Both the position numbers and the translations under genes were made by a program. From Kappaphycus alvarezii (lineage: Eukaryota; Rhodophyta; Florideophyceae; Gigartinales; Solieriaceae): a stretch of DNA of 64,000 nt. The first letter of the stretch is position 1. Each line of letters begins with the position of its first letter. Location: the NCBI GenBank assembly GCA_002205965.3, contig NADL03000122.1, forward strand, positions 203,099-267,098. Reading direction: 5' to 3'. A model generated the notes under the pieces. It had not been told where the DNA came from, did no database searches, and was given only the letters and a program-made list of their open reading frames with translations. Positions 44,545-54,943 of the stretch are shown here, piece after piece.

Positions 44545-47271
44545 TTACGACTTATACTTCGCTGTCTTGTACCGCGTTATATCTACTCCCTCGCAAGAGC
44601 ACAGAACTCGAGCCCTTCTGGAACTTCTTGCCATCCCGAAGTTGGTTTTCCGACACAACCGTCCCCGCGCTCTTGGCTGCTGCCGCAGGGAAACTTGCTT
44701 TAGCCTTGTTGACCGCATACGCAAGGCGTCTAGCCGCCTCTATGATGACATCTTCGACAAGACCTCTTCGTTGTTCATCTCCGCCCTCCCATTCGATTCC
44801 ATCCCCTCCCACCTTCGCCCGCCCTGACACAGCCCTTCGCAGATGCCGCTGCTTCCTCTCCCGTGGTAGCCCTTCCCGGGCCACGGCAGCCCTTCTCCAA
44901 GTCGATCCCCCACTCTCCCCCAGCGAAGCTATTTTTCAATCCTTGGCTTCACTTCATCCCCCTCCCCCCATTCCAATCACTCCCATGCCCTCAACGTTTG
45001 CCTCCGGCGTTAAAGTTCTCGGTCTCGGATGTCCGCCGTGCCATTCACAGCCTGGATCCTTCAACCGCTCCTGGGGCCGATGGTCTATCCCCAGTGTTCC
45101 TGCGAATGCTGCTTCGCCCGGCAGGTGGGGTCACGCCCGGAGGGATTGCCTACATGCCCTGACAAAGTTCCTCAACCTCTGTTTGAACAGCGATCTGCCG
45201 GCCGCGTGCCGCCCGTATTTCTGCGGAGGCCGTCTTACTGCGCTGCCGAAGCCAAACGGGGGAATCCGTCCGATTGCGGTTGGGCTTCTCTACCGGCGCC
45301 TAATTTCTAGGCTCGCGGCACACAAAGCCACCCCCGCCATCCGCTCTACCTTCTGCCCCATCAGGTCGGGGTAGGCGTCAAGAACGGCATCGATGCAATA
45401 ATTCATTCTGTGCGTCGTCTTTCCCAGAGACCCGAGTTCCACGATCACGTCTTGGTCCAGATAGATGCTCGCAACGCTTTCAATTGCATCTCCCGCCAGC
45501 GCATTCTGGAAGCCGTACAGACACATGCCCCAGGCCTCGCACGGTGGGTACACTCTTGTTACGATGCTCCTACAGAGCTTGCTTTCGGACCCTACTATGT
45601 CCGTAGTTCAGAGGGCACTCAGCAAGGTGATCCCCTCGGTCCCTTGCTCTTTGCCCTGGCTCTCCATCTCTTGCTATCGTTACAGGAGAAGTTCTCACCT
45701 GCCCTGAACGCTTGGTACGCAGATGACGGTAACATTGTTCTTCCTCGAAAGCCGCTGCTGCCATCCGTTTCATCCAGCTTGAAGGAGGTCCACTAGGGTT
45801 CCAGCTCAACCTTGCCAAGACCCAAGTTTACGGCTTCTCCCCTTCCCACTCCCCTTTGGCACTTCCTTGCCCCTTTTCAACCCCCCCTGGTTTTATCGTG
45901 CTGGGATCCCCGATTGGCTCGGACGCTTTTGTTTCCCAATTTTTCGCAGGCCGCCAAAACGAAGTTGACCGCATCTTCCAATCCCTTCGAGACTTGGATG
46001 ATGCTCAATTGGCTTTCCACTTACACCGCTTCTGCGCGAACGCCTCCAAGGTCATGCACTTGCTGCGTACGCTTCCCTCCACTCAATCTGCGGTTCTCGC
46101 CGCTAGCTTCGATCAGAAGCAGAGGGAAGCGTTCCACCAATTGCAGCTGCCCTGTCCAGAGCGAGCCTGGCTCCAAGCCTCTCTCCCCTTCTCAATGGGC
46201 GGTCTAGGTCTCCTGCAAACTTCAGACATTACCGAGGCTGCATACGCAGCATCTGTAATTGATTCTTTTGACTTATCTCCGACCTGCTTACCTTTCCCAG
46301 GACCGCCACTTGGAAGAGATCCCTCGGTCTGCCATCTCGCTCTTATCCTCCCGCCACCCGCAGCTGTCTTCGTCGCTTACAGCTACGGCTCTTTTCGAGC
46401 GTTGTTCATCGCCGGTCCCCGGCGAAAGGCTCCAGTCTGCGATCACAACTGAACTCATGCTATCGAAGTCCGATAGCTTGTTCTCGTCCGCGGCAGCCCA
46501 CGACCGAGCACGGCTCCTCTCCGTGCGCACATCCTCCGCATCGACTGTTTTCTCTTCGCTTCCTCACCCCCACCGCGGTACGTACATGTCCTCTTCCGCC
46601 TGGAAAGTCGCTCTGGCTCTACGTCTCGGCATCGCGCTATTCCCTGGATCTACTCGCTGTCCGGTCTGCTCCCGCCGCTCGGCCGACATCGCACCCGTCT
46701 TAGATCCAAGTGGTCAACACGCGTTGACCTGCAAATACGAAGACGGAATGACTCGTCGTCACACATCCTCCGCAACGTTCTTGCCCGCTACTGCAAGGAA
46801 GTTGGGATCGTCGCCCTCGTCGAACATCCGCTCCTCCACCAGGTTCCCGACTCATCTGGGCATTCGGAGTCCCCCGTGCTACGAATGGATATTTACATAC
46901 CCGCTGCATACGGGCTTCACAGTACCGATATAGCCGTCGACGTTACTGTTGCCCACCCCTCCGCACGCCGCCACATTTCGCCAAGTACGGTTACTGCCGG
47001 CGCCGCCGCGACACTCGCAGAGCGCGAGAAACATCGTAATTACGGCACTTACTGCAACCAAAACGATATCCTCCTCTCCCCCGTCGGGATTGATATGTAT
47101 GGCGCCTTGGGCGACGACGGTAAGGCTTTTTTCCACCGCCTTGCTTCCTTCGCTGCTTCCCGTCGCGGTTCCTCCCCTCAACAGGAGCTCCGCGACTTCG
47201 TTACCCGTTTTGCATTTAGCCTCCAAATAATGCAGGCGCGACAGGTTTCTACCCGCCGCCCACATCCGTAG
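44545..47271 (+). pseudogene. LINE II polyprotein: RT and C-terminal domain (frameshifted)
   Basis: Open segments 44628-45374, 45410-45796, 45856-46452, 46259-46933 and 46876-47271 together give a LINE polyprotein. Fingers: GGRLTALPKPNGGIRPIAVG. RT motif A: IDARNAFNCISRQRIL. Motif B: EGTQQGDPLGPLLFALAL. Motif C: WYADDGNIV. Thumb: MGGLGLLQTSDI. Zinc-binding region: CPVCSRRSADIAPVLD ... HALTCKYEDG. Nuclease-like DIAVDVTVAHPSA, and a helical end. Catalytic residues are kept (ADD), but at least four frame changes inactivate it. The 5' end is missing; the copy starts right after the copia LTR. No endonuclease domain is seen in the part present. Confidence 0.85.
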
Positions 47272-47420
47272 TTAATTTATGAATATCCTCCGCACGCCTC
47301 TGTGCGACATTGTACGACAAATAAAGATCTACCACCCGCCGCCCGCATCCGTAGTTAATTTATGAATACCCTCCGCACGCTTCTGTGGGACATTATACAA
47401 CCCATAAAGAATTACCACCG
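47257..47420 (+). repeat. Tandem duplication at the LINE II 3' end
   Basis: Two ~85-bp units, each CATCCGTAGTTAATTTATGA ... CCTCCGCACGC ... ATAAAGA. The first follows the LINE II stop directly; the unit contains the stop codon and an AATAAAG poly(A)-like signal. Confidence 0.75.
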
Positions 47421-48452
47421 CTATCCGGCAACGACCTCTACATCGAAGCCGAGGTCTGGCCCACTATGGTTGACGTTCGCCTCGGTAACCCCATATTCGA
47501 CGGCTCTCGTCTCTGCCCGATGTGCTCCACAACCTCCGCCCAGCACCTCCCCGTACTCGACGCACCCGGTTACCACGCCTCCGTCCATAAGGGCGCAGTA
47601 GGTGCGGTGAGGCGGCACAACCGTTTACGAGACACCCTCTACCTAAGTTCCTTCCCCATTGCCGTGTCGGTATACCCTTTTCGAGTCAATTGTGGTTGTT
47701 TGGAAAACCGTGGAATAGATTGGATATATCTTCCAAGAGTAAAACACCCAAACCTTCCCCTCTCTACCGCCACCTTACCAAAGGCACGCTGCAGCAGCCG
47801 TCATGTCAAGTGCGGCCTGCTTGATGGCTGGCCTGAAGGTAGCGTTTTAGGGAGCGTAGTTCCTTCCCCATTACTGTGTCGGTATACCCTTTTTGAGTCG
47901 ATTGTGGTTGTATGGAAAACCATAGGATAGATCGGATATATCTTCCAAGAGTAAAACACCCAAACGTTCCTCCTTACCAACCCTGCCATTGCCCTGTCTG
48001 GCTCACGAGAACGGGCCCTGACGGCCAACCTCCACAAAAGCCCGGCCGAACAACGGAAACTTGACCTCGTAATCGACGACCCCCTCTTCGCTCCCTCCCC
48101 GCAAGGAATCGACGTCACCATCGTCAGCCCGCACTGTCGCCCCTACCAAGACCTCGCCGATGGCGGAATATCCGCGCTCGAACGAGCCACCCTGAAGAAG
48201 CACAACTATTATGGCCCTCCTTTTCGGTCCGAGGGCATCGAACTGCGCCGCTTGGCAATCGAGGTTTATGGCCAGATCGACATCTCCGGCCTCCAGCTCC
48301 TCCAGGACATCGCCAACTGCACCGCCGCTAGGCGGGGAAAACCTGCCTTCACGGAGTTTCGCGCGCTTCGTACGATGGTATCAGCATTCTTGCAGCGGTA
48401 TACTGCCGTCATGATCAACCAGCGCAAATTCTGCGCGGTTGAACCCCAATAG
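47404..48452 (+). pseudogene. LINE III C-terminal domain with nested insertions
   Basis: The first part (47440-47643) reads VWPTMVDVRLGNPIFDG, SRLCPMCSTTSAQHLPVLDA, then VRRHNRLRDTLY. The second part (47981-48452) reads RERALTANLHKSP, LVIDDPLFAPSPQ, GIDVTIVSPHCRPYQDL, ERATLKKHNYYG, IELRRLAIEVYGQID and a closing AVMINQR...VEPQ. Removing the two LINE I tail inserts with one copy of each flanking repeat rejoins the two parts in a single frame. Order: Cys-pair zinc segment, RHN helix, DVTIV strand, C-terminal helices, as in other LINEs here. The RT part is absent. Confidence 0.75.
47644..47971 (+). mobile_element. Two nested LINE I tails in LINE III
   Basis: Outer insert: an alpha tail (47644-47761) flanked by CTCTACC (47637-47643, 47762-47768). 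Inner insert: 47782-47971, which starts in the LINE I C-terminus (AVMSSAACLMAGL), runs through the 3' UTR (CATTACTGTGTCGGTATACC) and ends in an alpha tail, flanked by CCTTACCAA (47773-47781, 47972-47980). Confidence 0.8.
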
Positions 48453-48486
48453 GTCCAGCCGGGACCGTACGGTCCCCTCGTGATGC

Positions 48487-48540
48487 ATTTTAGTTGTTTT
48501 AATAATTGAAAAATAAGGTCGGCTGTAATCTCGGATAATA
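48487..48540 (-). mobile_element. Beta-type LINE I tail (-)
   Basis: TTTTAATAATTGAAAAATAAGG and GTCGGCTGTAATCTCGGATA, the reversed beta tail, immediately left of the ORF below. Confidence 0.6.
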
Positions 48541-49011
48541 TTAGTATGTAAAGGTACGGTCTGCAATGTCACAACCTGCGCGTAAGTCCAACACTTGCTG
48601 ATCCTCGTCCTCAATCGAATCTGGCTCTAATAGGTCGGCGACGTCGCTATTAACGTCGTCGCCTTCCACAGAATTAAAGTCAGACCAATCCATCCAGCTA
48701 ACCGGCACCCACAGGCGCTCAGCTCCATACGAACCCTGCAGAGACAAACCGGTGGTCGTCTCCATGCTCGTAATAGCCTCGCCAGCGCGCCTAGTGTACG
48801 CCTGCCCATAGGCGACTTCGGGGTTGAATGTGATGGGGGCGGCTTCCTGAGAAGATAGGGCCTGCTCTTTATTTGTGACGGGCGTGAGGGGTTCTGTAGA
48901 CACGGAACGTTGAGAACGCTGATGGCCAAGTGAAGAGCAGCAAAGTGGCGCCTTGCGCGTTGTGCCAGTAGTGCGATGCCCGGCAAAACGGGGGAAGAAA
49001 AAAATCCACAA
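48541..49011 (-). CDS. Hypothetical ORF, 156 codons
   Basis: The frame has a protein-like C-terminal half: TFNPEVAYGQAYTRRAGEAI, LSLQGSYGAERLWVPV, WMDWSDFNSVEGDDVN and an acidic end (SIEDEDQQVLDLRA). I recognise no domain. It begins inside sequence that on the other strand is a LINE I C-terminus (48985-49105), so its first ~35 residues are probably spurious; a later start is likely. It could be an ORF1/Gag-type remnant or chance. Confidence 0.3.
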   Translation of the reverse strand: MWIFFFPRFAGHRTTGTTRKAPLCCSSLGHQRSQRSVSTEPLTPVTNKEQALSSQEAAPITFNPEVAYGQAYTRRAGEAITSMETTTGLSLQGSYGAERLWVPVSWMDWSDFNSVEGDDVNSDVADLLEPDSIEDEDQQVLDLRAGCDIADRTFTY

Positions 49012-49034
49012 TCACAACCGTGGCTCGCACGTAG

Positions 49035-49945
49035 CAACGCACGCTGCAGCGGCCGTCATGTCCAACGCGGCATGCCTGCTCGCCGGCGTTGAGCCGGCCC
49101 TGTAAGGAAGCTCATTTACTGCAGTGTTACCCATCAGCGACGACTTATCCCGCATAACGCATTAGAGGCGTGGATATTGATAGGGGTAAATCGGCGGGGG
49201 AAGAGATACTCAGAACCAATTACCCTGAGAAGGAGGTGTTGCGAGCGACAAAAGTGCTGCCGTGGTATTGTTGAACGAACAAAAGGGAGTGTATATAGAA
49301 GAGAGTTGAGGAAGCTACAAGCAAGTATAAAAGGGGCAGGGTCTACCACCGACGCTCTGCGACTGGCGTAAGAAAAAGTTTTCTTAGGTCTGAAGTTGAC
49401 TCTCAACTTCCTACTACTCGGGACTTGGCTTGAAGTTGTCTGCCAACTTGCTTCACCTCCACTAAAGGAAGCAGTTTACTCGGCTTATATAGACTTTTGG
49501 CTACCCCAAAAGTCTCCAACAAATATACTAATAACCATAAAATGTATTCACGGTAATCGTGTGAACCAGAGAGACTATTAGAAGATATTTCCTCAAGGTA
49601 AATATCTAGGTGCCATACCCATGCCAGCCATCCATCGGCCAGGGGTGGGAATTGATGTGGCCATTATATAGACCTTTCAGAGCTACTTGTCGTATCACCC
49701 ACAACCTGGAACTGTACTGACATCTACTATGACAGCGTGTCCTAAAATGAAAAAAATCAGCCGACGAATTTGCCACACTCACCCAAATTAAAAATATCTT
49801 GCAAATTCAAAAACTGTAAAAATATCTTCCCAATTCCGATACTGTATACAATCATGGTCCTCATCTAGATTTTTTCGTGCGCGAATTTGCGCACATCAGA
49901 TATAACCGACCACATTTTCCAGGCATTAAAGTAACCCCAAAATTT
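49035..49945 (+). pseudogene. LINE I C-terminus and 3' UTR, split by a solo LTR
   Basis: Left part: HAAAAVMSNAACLLAGVEPAL, stop, then CTTATCCCGCATAACGCATT. Right part (49899-49945): GATATAACCGACCACATTTTC and a tail ATTAAAGTAACCCCAAAATT. The uninterrupted form is at 22520-22606. Confidence 0.8.
49178..49898 (-). mobile_element. Solo LTR (721 bp, short form)
   Basis: Plus-strand ends TGATAGGGGTAAATCG and GCGCACATCA, flanked by GATAT at 49173-49177 and 49899-49903. The empty site at 22554-22566 (GTGGATATAACC) confirms both boundaries. TG/CA ends with a 5-bp duplication identify it as an LTR. Minus-strand TATA box CTATATAAGC at about 49482-49492. Confidence 0.93.
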
Positions 49946-50190
49946 TCCTAACCGTGGCGAGCCATGGGTGTAATCGCTTGAAAAACTCCCGCTGTAAGCA
50001 CCATACTTACAGAAATCGACAGCGACGAAGACAAGTGCTCCAGAAGAACGGCCTTGGGTACGACCAGCAGACCCGTTTGACTCAGGAACCCTCCCATGCT
50101 GGCCGGAGAACCGCCAGGGTTGAGTACGGCAGGGTGCATTGAGCGTTGCGGTACTTGGTCGAGGTGGCCCCTTCTCACCTCAGAGTGAGA
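49946..50190. other. Unassigned segment
   Basis: Open on the minus strand for 156 codons (49948-50418), but the right half of that ORF is the mirror of LINE I coding sequence. The left half is unknown. Confidence 0.4.
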
Positions 50191-50597
50191 ACCTTTAACC
50201 CCCTTACCAGCTTGACGCAGCCCACGCGGACAAGCTACGAAAATACCAGGGATTCTTAGCCAGCTTACCTGCAGGAACAGACTCGTGTCCGTTCCTATCT
50301 CCACACTCGGGGGTGGCATCCCGAAGCGTTCCGCCACATCACGGAGGTAGCCCGAGCGGTCGCCAACCGAGCCCTGGACCAATACTCCAGGGAGAGGACA
50401 ATTCTCCTCCAACGACACGCGGCGTTGATGGTCACCTCCAACGCAGCCTGCTTGTCAACCGGTCTACCAGCTACTTTCTAGTTGGTTCACACGCTCAAGA
50501 ACTTGCAATATAGGTCCTGCCAATGGTTTCATTACAAGTACAGAGGACTCCCAACCTTTCCATTACTCACAGTAAACCAACCCAATTTACCCCCTTG
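50191..50597 (+). pseudogene. LINE I C-terminus with gamma-type tail
   Basis: ADKLRKYQGFLASLPAG, then GWHPEAFRHITEVARAVANR, YSRERTILLQRHAALMVTSN and AACLSTGLPATF before TAG at about 50478. A 3' UTR ending in CAGTAAACCAACCCAATTTA follows. It is the best-preserved C-terminus of the family here and the source type of the insert at 2185-2311. One frame change near 50290. Confidence 0.75.
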
Positions 50598-50924
50598 GTC
50601 GAGGGTAAGACCCTTCCTGGCGCGAGAGAAATCGCCACTTGAGAAGGCCACATCCCTAGCCGATGTAAAAAGAGCCCCGTAGACGTGAGTGCGCCATCCG
50701 CAAGAAGCGCGAGGGCACGAGTGCCCGGCGCCGAGCGTGGCAGAATGAAGGCTGGAGAACGGCATTCTAAGAGGGAAGGGGAAAGGGTTTAAGGGAGACC
50801 GATAGTGGAGTGCCCTAGAGGTGTTGGAGGGCTATTTCCCGAGACGGGGGCAGTTCAGTATACTGGAGGGACTGAAAAGGAGACAGAGTCAGGCGGCACT
50901 TTCTCAAAAGTTACACCCGTCACT
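50598..50924. other. No gene recognised
   Basis: GC-richer spacer left of USP unit copy 2. It ends with a small hairpin (GTTACACCCGTC...GACGGGTGTAAC, about 50909-50938), one arm of which is the start of the unit. Confidence 0.45.
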
Positions 50925-51084
50925 TGGACGGGTGTAACTCCGAAAAATGTATATTTTTCGGTCGTCTCTTGTTGGCCTCTTTACGTCGTAAAACAGTTTT
51001 CTTAGGCTTTCTATTACGTTTTCAATCAGGTTAATTACATCAGTAAGAATTATTTTGAGCCTTTGTGAGTTTCACGCATTTATG

Positions 51085-51414
51085 GGGAAAAGGTTTGGGT
51101 GTTCTACTCTTGTAAGACATGCGGCAGCAGCAGTGATGTCTAATGCATCATGCCTGCTGACAGGCTTCGAGCCAGCCATTTAGGCACATGACTCACATTA
51201 CCCATTATCCTGAGCATGTCTAGCATACACCGGGGGATAGCCGAACTGCACTTTTCAAAAATGGTTGCCTGGAAACCCATGGGATAGATCGGATATACCT
51301 TCCAAGAGTAAAACACCCAAACGTTCCCCTTTTCAAAAATTAAAGAACCAAATCATTCCCCCTCTTGTAAGATATATCCGATTTATCCTATGGTTTTCCA
51401 GACAACCACAACCG
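51085..51414. mobile_element. Three nested LINE I tail insertions
   Basis: Outer, minus-strand alpha tail: flanked by ACGCATTTATG (51074-51084, 51415-51425). Middle, plus strand, 51118-51361, starting at AAAAVMSNASCLLTGFEPAI plus 3' UTR: flanked by CTCTTGTAAGA (51107-51117, 51362-51372). Inner, a 66-bp plus-strand alpha tail at 51263-51328: flanked by CTTTTCAAAAAT (51251-51262, 51329-51340). The empty site for the outer insert is in copy 1 near 16790 (GCATTTATGTCAAG). Confidence 0.93.
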
Positions 51415-52019
51415 ACGCATTTATGTGAAGTATCTCTTTTTGCTCCCTTATCTGATTTCTCTGAATTGCCCCGAGTTTCCGTCTTCGTCGGTAAATCATA
51501 CAAGGCTTAATTCATTTTAGACTTCGATATATCGGAAACAACATCCGCCATTTATGAATTTCTTTTGTGTTATGGATCTGAATATGTTGTGAAGCTTCCG
51601 ATATCCAATTTCACCTAGAGCCTAATTGTGTATTTAATTCGTCATCCTCGGTCACTCATCACCCGCATCAGCTCAGAATAGCTCAGATAACACGTGATCC
51701 GATATGCTTAATGCTCACACGGCAACCAGTTCTCATCATGACAATTCTTCAATTTATGTCATAGAATCACACTAATCTTCAAAGCAACCCAATTTCATTT
51801 GCTATCTAACTCATGCTCACACAAAATTCCATTATAAAGTCCCTATATCTGAGTCCCTGTTTTAATTTTCTTCAAAACGTCCGTTTACAATCCACTTCGA
51901 TGGTCTAAACTATTTCCGGAAAACACCCGTTTAATTCTTGCAGTCCTGTAGATACAATCAAGAAAGAATAGCTAATCAAACACACTGACAATAACTCATG
52001 ATATTACTGTTCCGGACAG

Positions 52020-52042
52020 TAATCATCATCATCATCATCATC
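52020..52042 (+). repeat. ATC microsatellite
   Basis: Seven consecutive ATC/TCA units; copy 1 has only ATCATCACA at this place (about 17390). Confidence 0.85.
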
Positions 52043-52215
52043 ACAACCCTGAGGAATGGGCAGCAATAACACTTAATGAAATCACACTCTCTGAATCATC
52101 AAAATTGCGAAGAGTTGCTGCTCAAAGCTATTCATCACATCACAGTTTCGCGGACGTATGAAGAATGCGAATGGATAGCAACCATCCTATCTTTCAAAAA
52201 AGTTATATGTAGAGA

Positions 52216-54648
52216 GTGCCCGCACAACCAATTGTTTCTTCTAGGCTGCCATCAACAGCCAAACACAATTCTAGCTACCATAATCCAGTGCAAGGACCAA
52301 TGTCGGATCTAGGTTTTTACCCATCAAGCGATGAACAACCCAGCTCGGTAGAAGATATCGGTGAACTTTCCCCTTCCCATGAGGATTTTTTCCATAATAA
52401 TCCTAATGCAGGTCCTGAAAATATCCTGGAGGGACAAGACCATTTCTCTGAAATTCAACAGCCTCAGCTTCCAGTCCAACAATCTCAGAACCTTCAAGAG
52501 CAACCCTCTGAAAATCAGCAATCTCAAGTTTTCTCTGGTTCTAATCAGAATATCAGTCCAGAACAGCTTTATCAACTCGCTTTGCAACAGATTCATTCCA
52601 TTCAGCCCCAAATGGCGCAGCCTGCACAAACAGGGCAGAATAATTACATCCAGGTGTCTTGGATAACCAAGCCTCCTATCGATGCTCTGAGGCATTTTAT
52701 ACCCCCAGAAAAACCTATTGGTAATATCCCTCTTGATTTTGGCCCGCTGCCTTCCTTTGCTATTGCTGTCCTTCAGTGTTTGGTTCACACAAATGCATTT
52801 GCGGCACTACTTCTAAATCCCGGTAACTCTCATAGGGAATCTCTACCCCGACTTACCCATGATGAGAGATCATGCTTACATTGTATCCTTACACACTTAG
52901 GGAGGGGGGTTCTGCTGCCGCCTAATGTCGCACAACATCCATTACCTCAAGGTCTTTCACCTCTATCAGAAATTCTCCGTCGACTTTGCCGGTCTGGCAG
53001 CTTCGAACCGGGTGAAGAGAGTAGCCCGGTAAAGTTTCTGAAATCGCTTCTAAACGCTTTATCCGATATAGAAAGTGGGTCTGATTTCTCGCATCGACGT
53101 CCCTTCAGTGATAAACCGTATTCGCTAGATACCAATATTTGGCAAATATTCGGTTTCGGAACGAAGACAGTGGAGAAATGCAGATCGGGTGGTCGCATGT
53201 ACACTAGGGAATCCTATTCCCGTCAATTCATCATGAGTATTCGAAAAGAGGATATGAATATTCCAATTGTTTCAAATGGCGATCGAAAACAAACTATCGA
53301 GCTCAAAAATATGATGGATCTTGCGGTAAAAAACAAAGCTGTCGAGAGCAGTCTTATGGAGGGACGCGACCGCCAGGAATATTCAGTACAAAGTTATTAC
53401 CAAACCGCCCCGAATATTCTAATTTTCGAAGTACCTTGGGTTGATTTAGGTGAAGAAATTGGGCGTCAACTGCACACCACAGGTCACGCGAAGCGGTACC
53501 AAATTAAGGCTCCAGATACTTATGATATCAGTAGTTTAATGAATCCGGACAAGCCAGCTGACTTAATCCCGGCGGTCTATGAACTCACCGGAGCAGTTTA
53601 CATGAAAATAGACACTAAAAGTGAATCGGATCATAGATATTATACTTACACAGCCAAGGGGATCAAATATCTTGCGTTAATTCGTGGAAGAGACTTTGGG
53701 TCTCCGTCCTCTCCAGTGGAACAACGGGCCAATTGGTTCCGCAGAGACGGAGAAAGATTTCATGACTATCAAATTGATTCTACTGAGCCCAAGAGACAGA
53801 AGGCCTGCCTCCTCTTTTATTCGCGAAAGGATACTCGTGATCGCATACAACGTTCAAACCCGAGAATGGCTGGTGATGACGAAATATATTCCCCCTGTAG
53901 TTTGATCCCCGCAAGCCAATGGAATGACAACATACCAGCCCGAGTAGCCCAAGGACCAAATATCGAAGAAGAAAGCGCACAGGGAGAAGTTGCTGCTGAT
54001 AACTTGGGGCCCACAGGAGGTCAGGGACCTCAAGGTCCAGATATTCAAGACGAAGAACTTCAGCCAGGGCCAGTAGATGACGATGACGGATCATTAGAAC
54101 TGGACGAAATCCGTAGTACTATCTTATCAGAGTCAGTTAGTCTTCTAGTGAGGACAATTTTAAGGGGACCGCCGGAAATCAGCCGACCCATTGGTCAAGA
54201 TATCAGAAATGCACGAGGGAGAAAGGTTTTCGATTGGACTATTCCGGAAGAGCACCTGCTAAATCTGGAACAACAACTAGTTAGCAATGAGTCTATACCG
54301 AGTAGCCAGTTCAGCTTGCGGGACTTTCTCGAAAAATCAGCAATCTTCATCAAATTCAGGTCGTCAGCGGGCTTCAGTCCTTTCGATAATCCCGTCACTT
54401 TTGGGCCCGACTGCAATGATTTGCCGAATATTTCAAATCTTGAATACATTGCAACGCACAGCGAAAGAACTACTCAGAATCGTGGAAGGGTAGCGAGTAG
54501 GCTCCCACCAGCCTATTCTACAAGACGACAACGTGGGGCACCGGGTCCGTCCCAAGCACCTGGCCCATCTCAAGCACATGATCAATCCCAAGAGCCAGAA
54601 GCTATCACGAACACTACTGGGTCGAAAAGGCAGCCTCGAACGCGTTAA
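52216..54648 (+). CDS. USP-fold protein with Ser at the catalytic Cys position, copy 2
   Basis: 810 residues, co-linear with copy 1 without gaps over the first 540. The Cys-box Ser is again Ser180 (LPSFAIAVLQCL). The His box reads SDHRYYTY (His473) and is followed by WFRRDG (Asp511). Residues ~262-410 are almost identical to copy 1. The Gln-rich N-terminus (40-135) and the segment around the His box (448-525) differ strongly. The C-terminal region (ISRPIGQDI, FSLRDFLEKSAIF) is conserved. It ends four residues short of copy 1 through an earlier TAA. Both copies being open over 800 codons in a region of dead transposons suggests recent activity or selection. It is not adjacent to any host gene. 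Confidence 0.6.
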   Translation: MPAQPIVSSRLPSTAKHNSSYHNPVQGPMSDLGFYPSSDEQPSSVEDIGELSPSHEDFFHNNPNAGPENILEGQDHFSEIQQPQLPVQQSQNLQEQPSENQQSQVFSGSNQNISPEQLYQLALQQIHSIQPQMAQPAQTGQNNYIQVSWITKPPIDALRHFIPPEKPIGNIPLDFGPLPSFAIAVLQCLVHTNAFAALLLNPGNSHRESLPRLTHDERSCLHCILTHLGRGVLLPPNVAQHPLPQGLSPLSEILRRLCRSGSFEPGEESSPVKFLKSLLNALSDIESGSDFSHRRPFSDKPYSLDTNIWQIFGFGTKTVEKCRSGGRMYTRESYSRQFIMSIRKEDMNIPIVSNGDRKQTIELKNMMDLAVKNKAVESSLMEGRDRQEYSVQSYYQTAPNILIFEVPWVDLGEEIGRQLHTTGHAKRYQIKAPDTYDISSLMNPDKPADLIPAVYELTGAVYMKIDTKSESDHRYYTYTAKGIKYLALIRGRDFGSPSSPVEQRANWFRRDGERFHDYQIDSTEPKRQKACLLFYSRKDTRDRIQRSNPRMAGDDEIYSPCSLIPASQWNDNIPARVAQGPNIEEESAQGEVAADNLGPTGGQGPQGPDIQDEELQPGPVDDDDGSLELDEIRSTILSESVSLLVRTILRGPPEISRPIGQDIRNARGRKVFDWTIPEEHLLNLEQQLVSNESIPSSQFSLRDFLEKSAIFIKFRSSAGFSPFDNPVTFGPDCNDLPNISNLEYIATHSERTTQNRGRVASRLPPAYSTRRQRGAPGPSQAPGPSQAHDQSQEPEAITNTTGSKRQPRTR

Positions 54649-54769
54649 AAAACGTTAGTCCATGGGCACTCTACACTCTTCGAATTAAGTGGGAGAGGTC
54701 ATTTGATAGTGAGTAACTCGTTTGTCGTTCGCAACAAGTTTATATTTTGGGTCAGTTTCAACCTACAGC

Positions 54770-54822
54770 TAGATCAAATATATCTTCCAACAGTAAAGAC
54801 ACCCAAAACTTTCCCTGAATCT
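54770..54822 (+). mobile_element. Alpha-like LINE tail after the copy 2 ORF
   Basis: AGATCAAATATATCTTCCAA then CAGTAAAGACACCCAAAAC. Shared with copy 3, absent from copy 1. Confidence 0.75.
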
Positions 54823-54943
54823 TTGACATTTTGAAAATAGTTTTAAAAAAGGAGTAGAAAATTGCTGCTTTTACTAAAATTATTCGTGATATTTATGTTA
54901 TTATTGGCATCTGCAGTACTCACAATTGGCAAGCGGGGAATTT

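Larger units (their letters stand above)
50925..54900 (+). repeat. USP-like repeated unit, copy 2
   Basis: Same extent as copy 1, enlarged by a 330-bp nest of LINE tails in the leader (51085-51414), an ATC microsatellite (52020-52042) and an alpha tail after the ORF (about 54770-54822). Confidence 0.8.
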
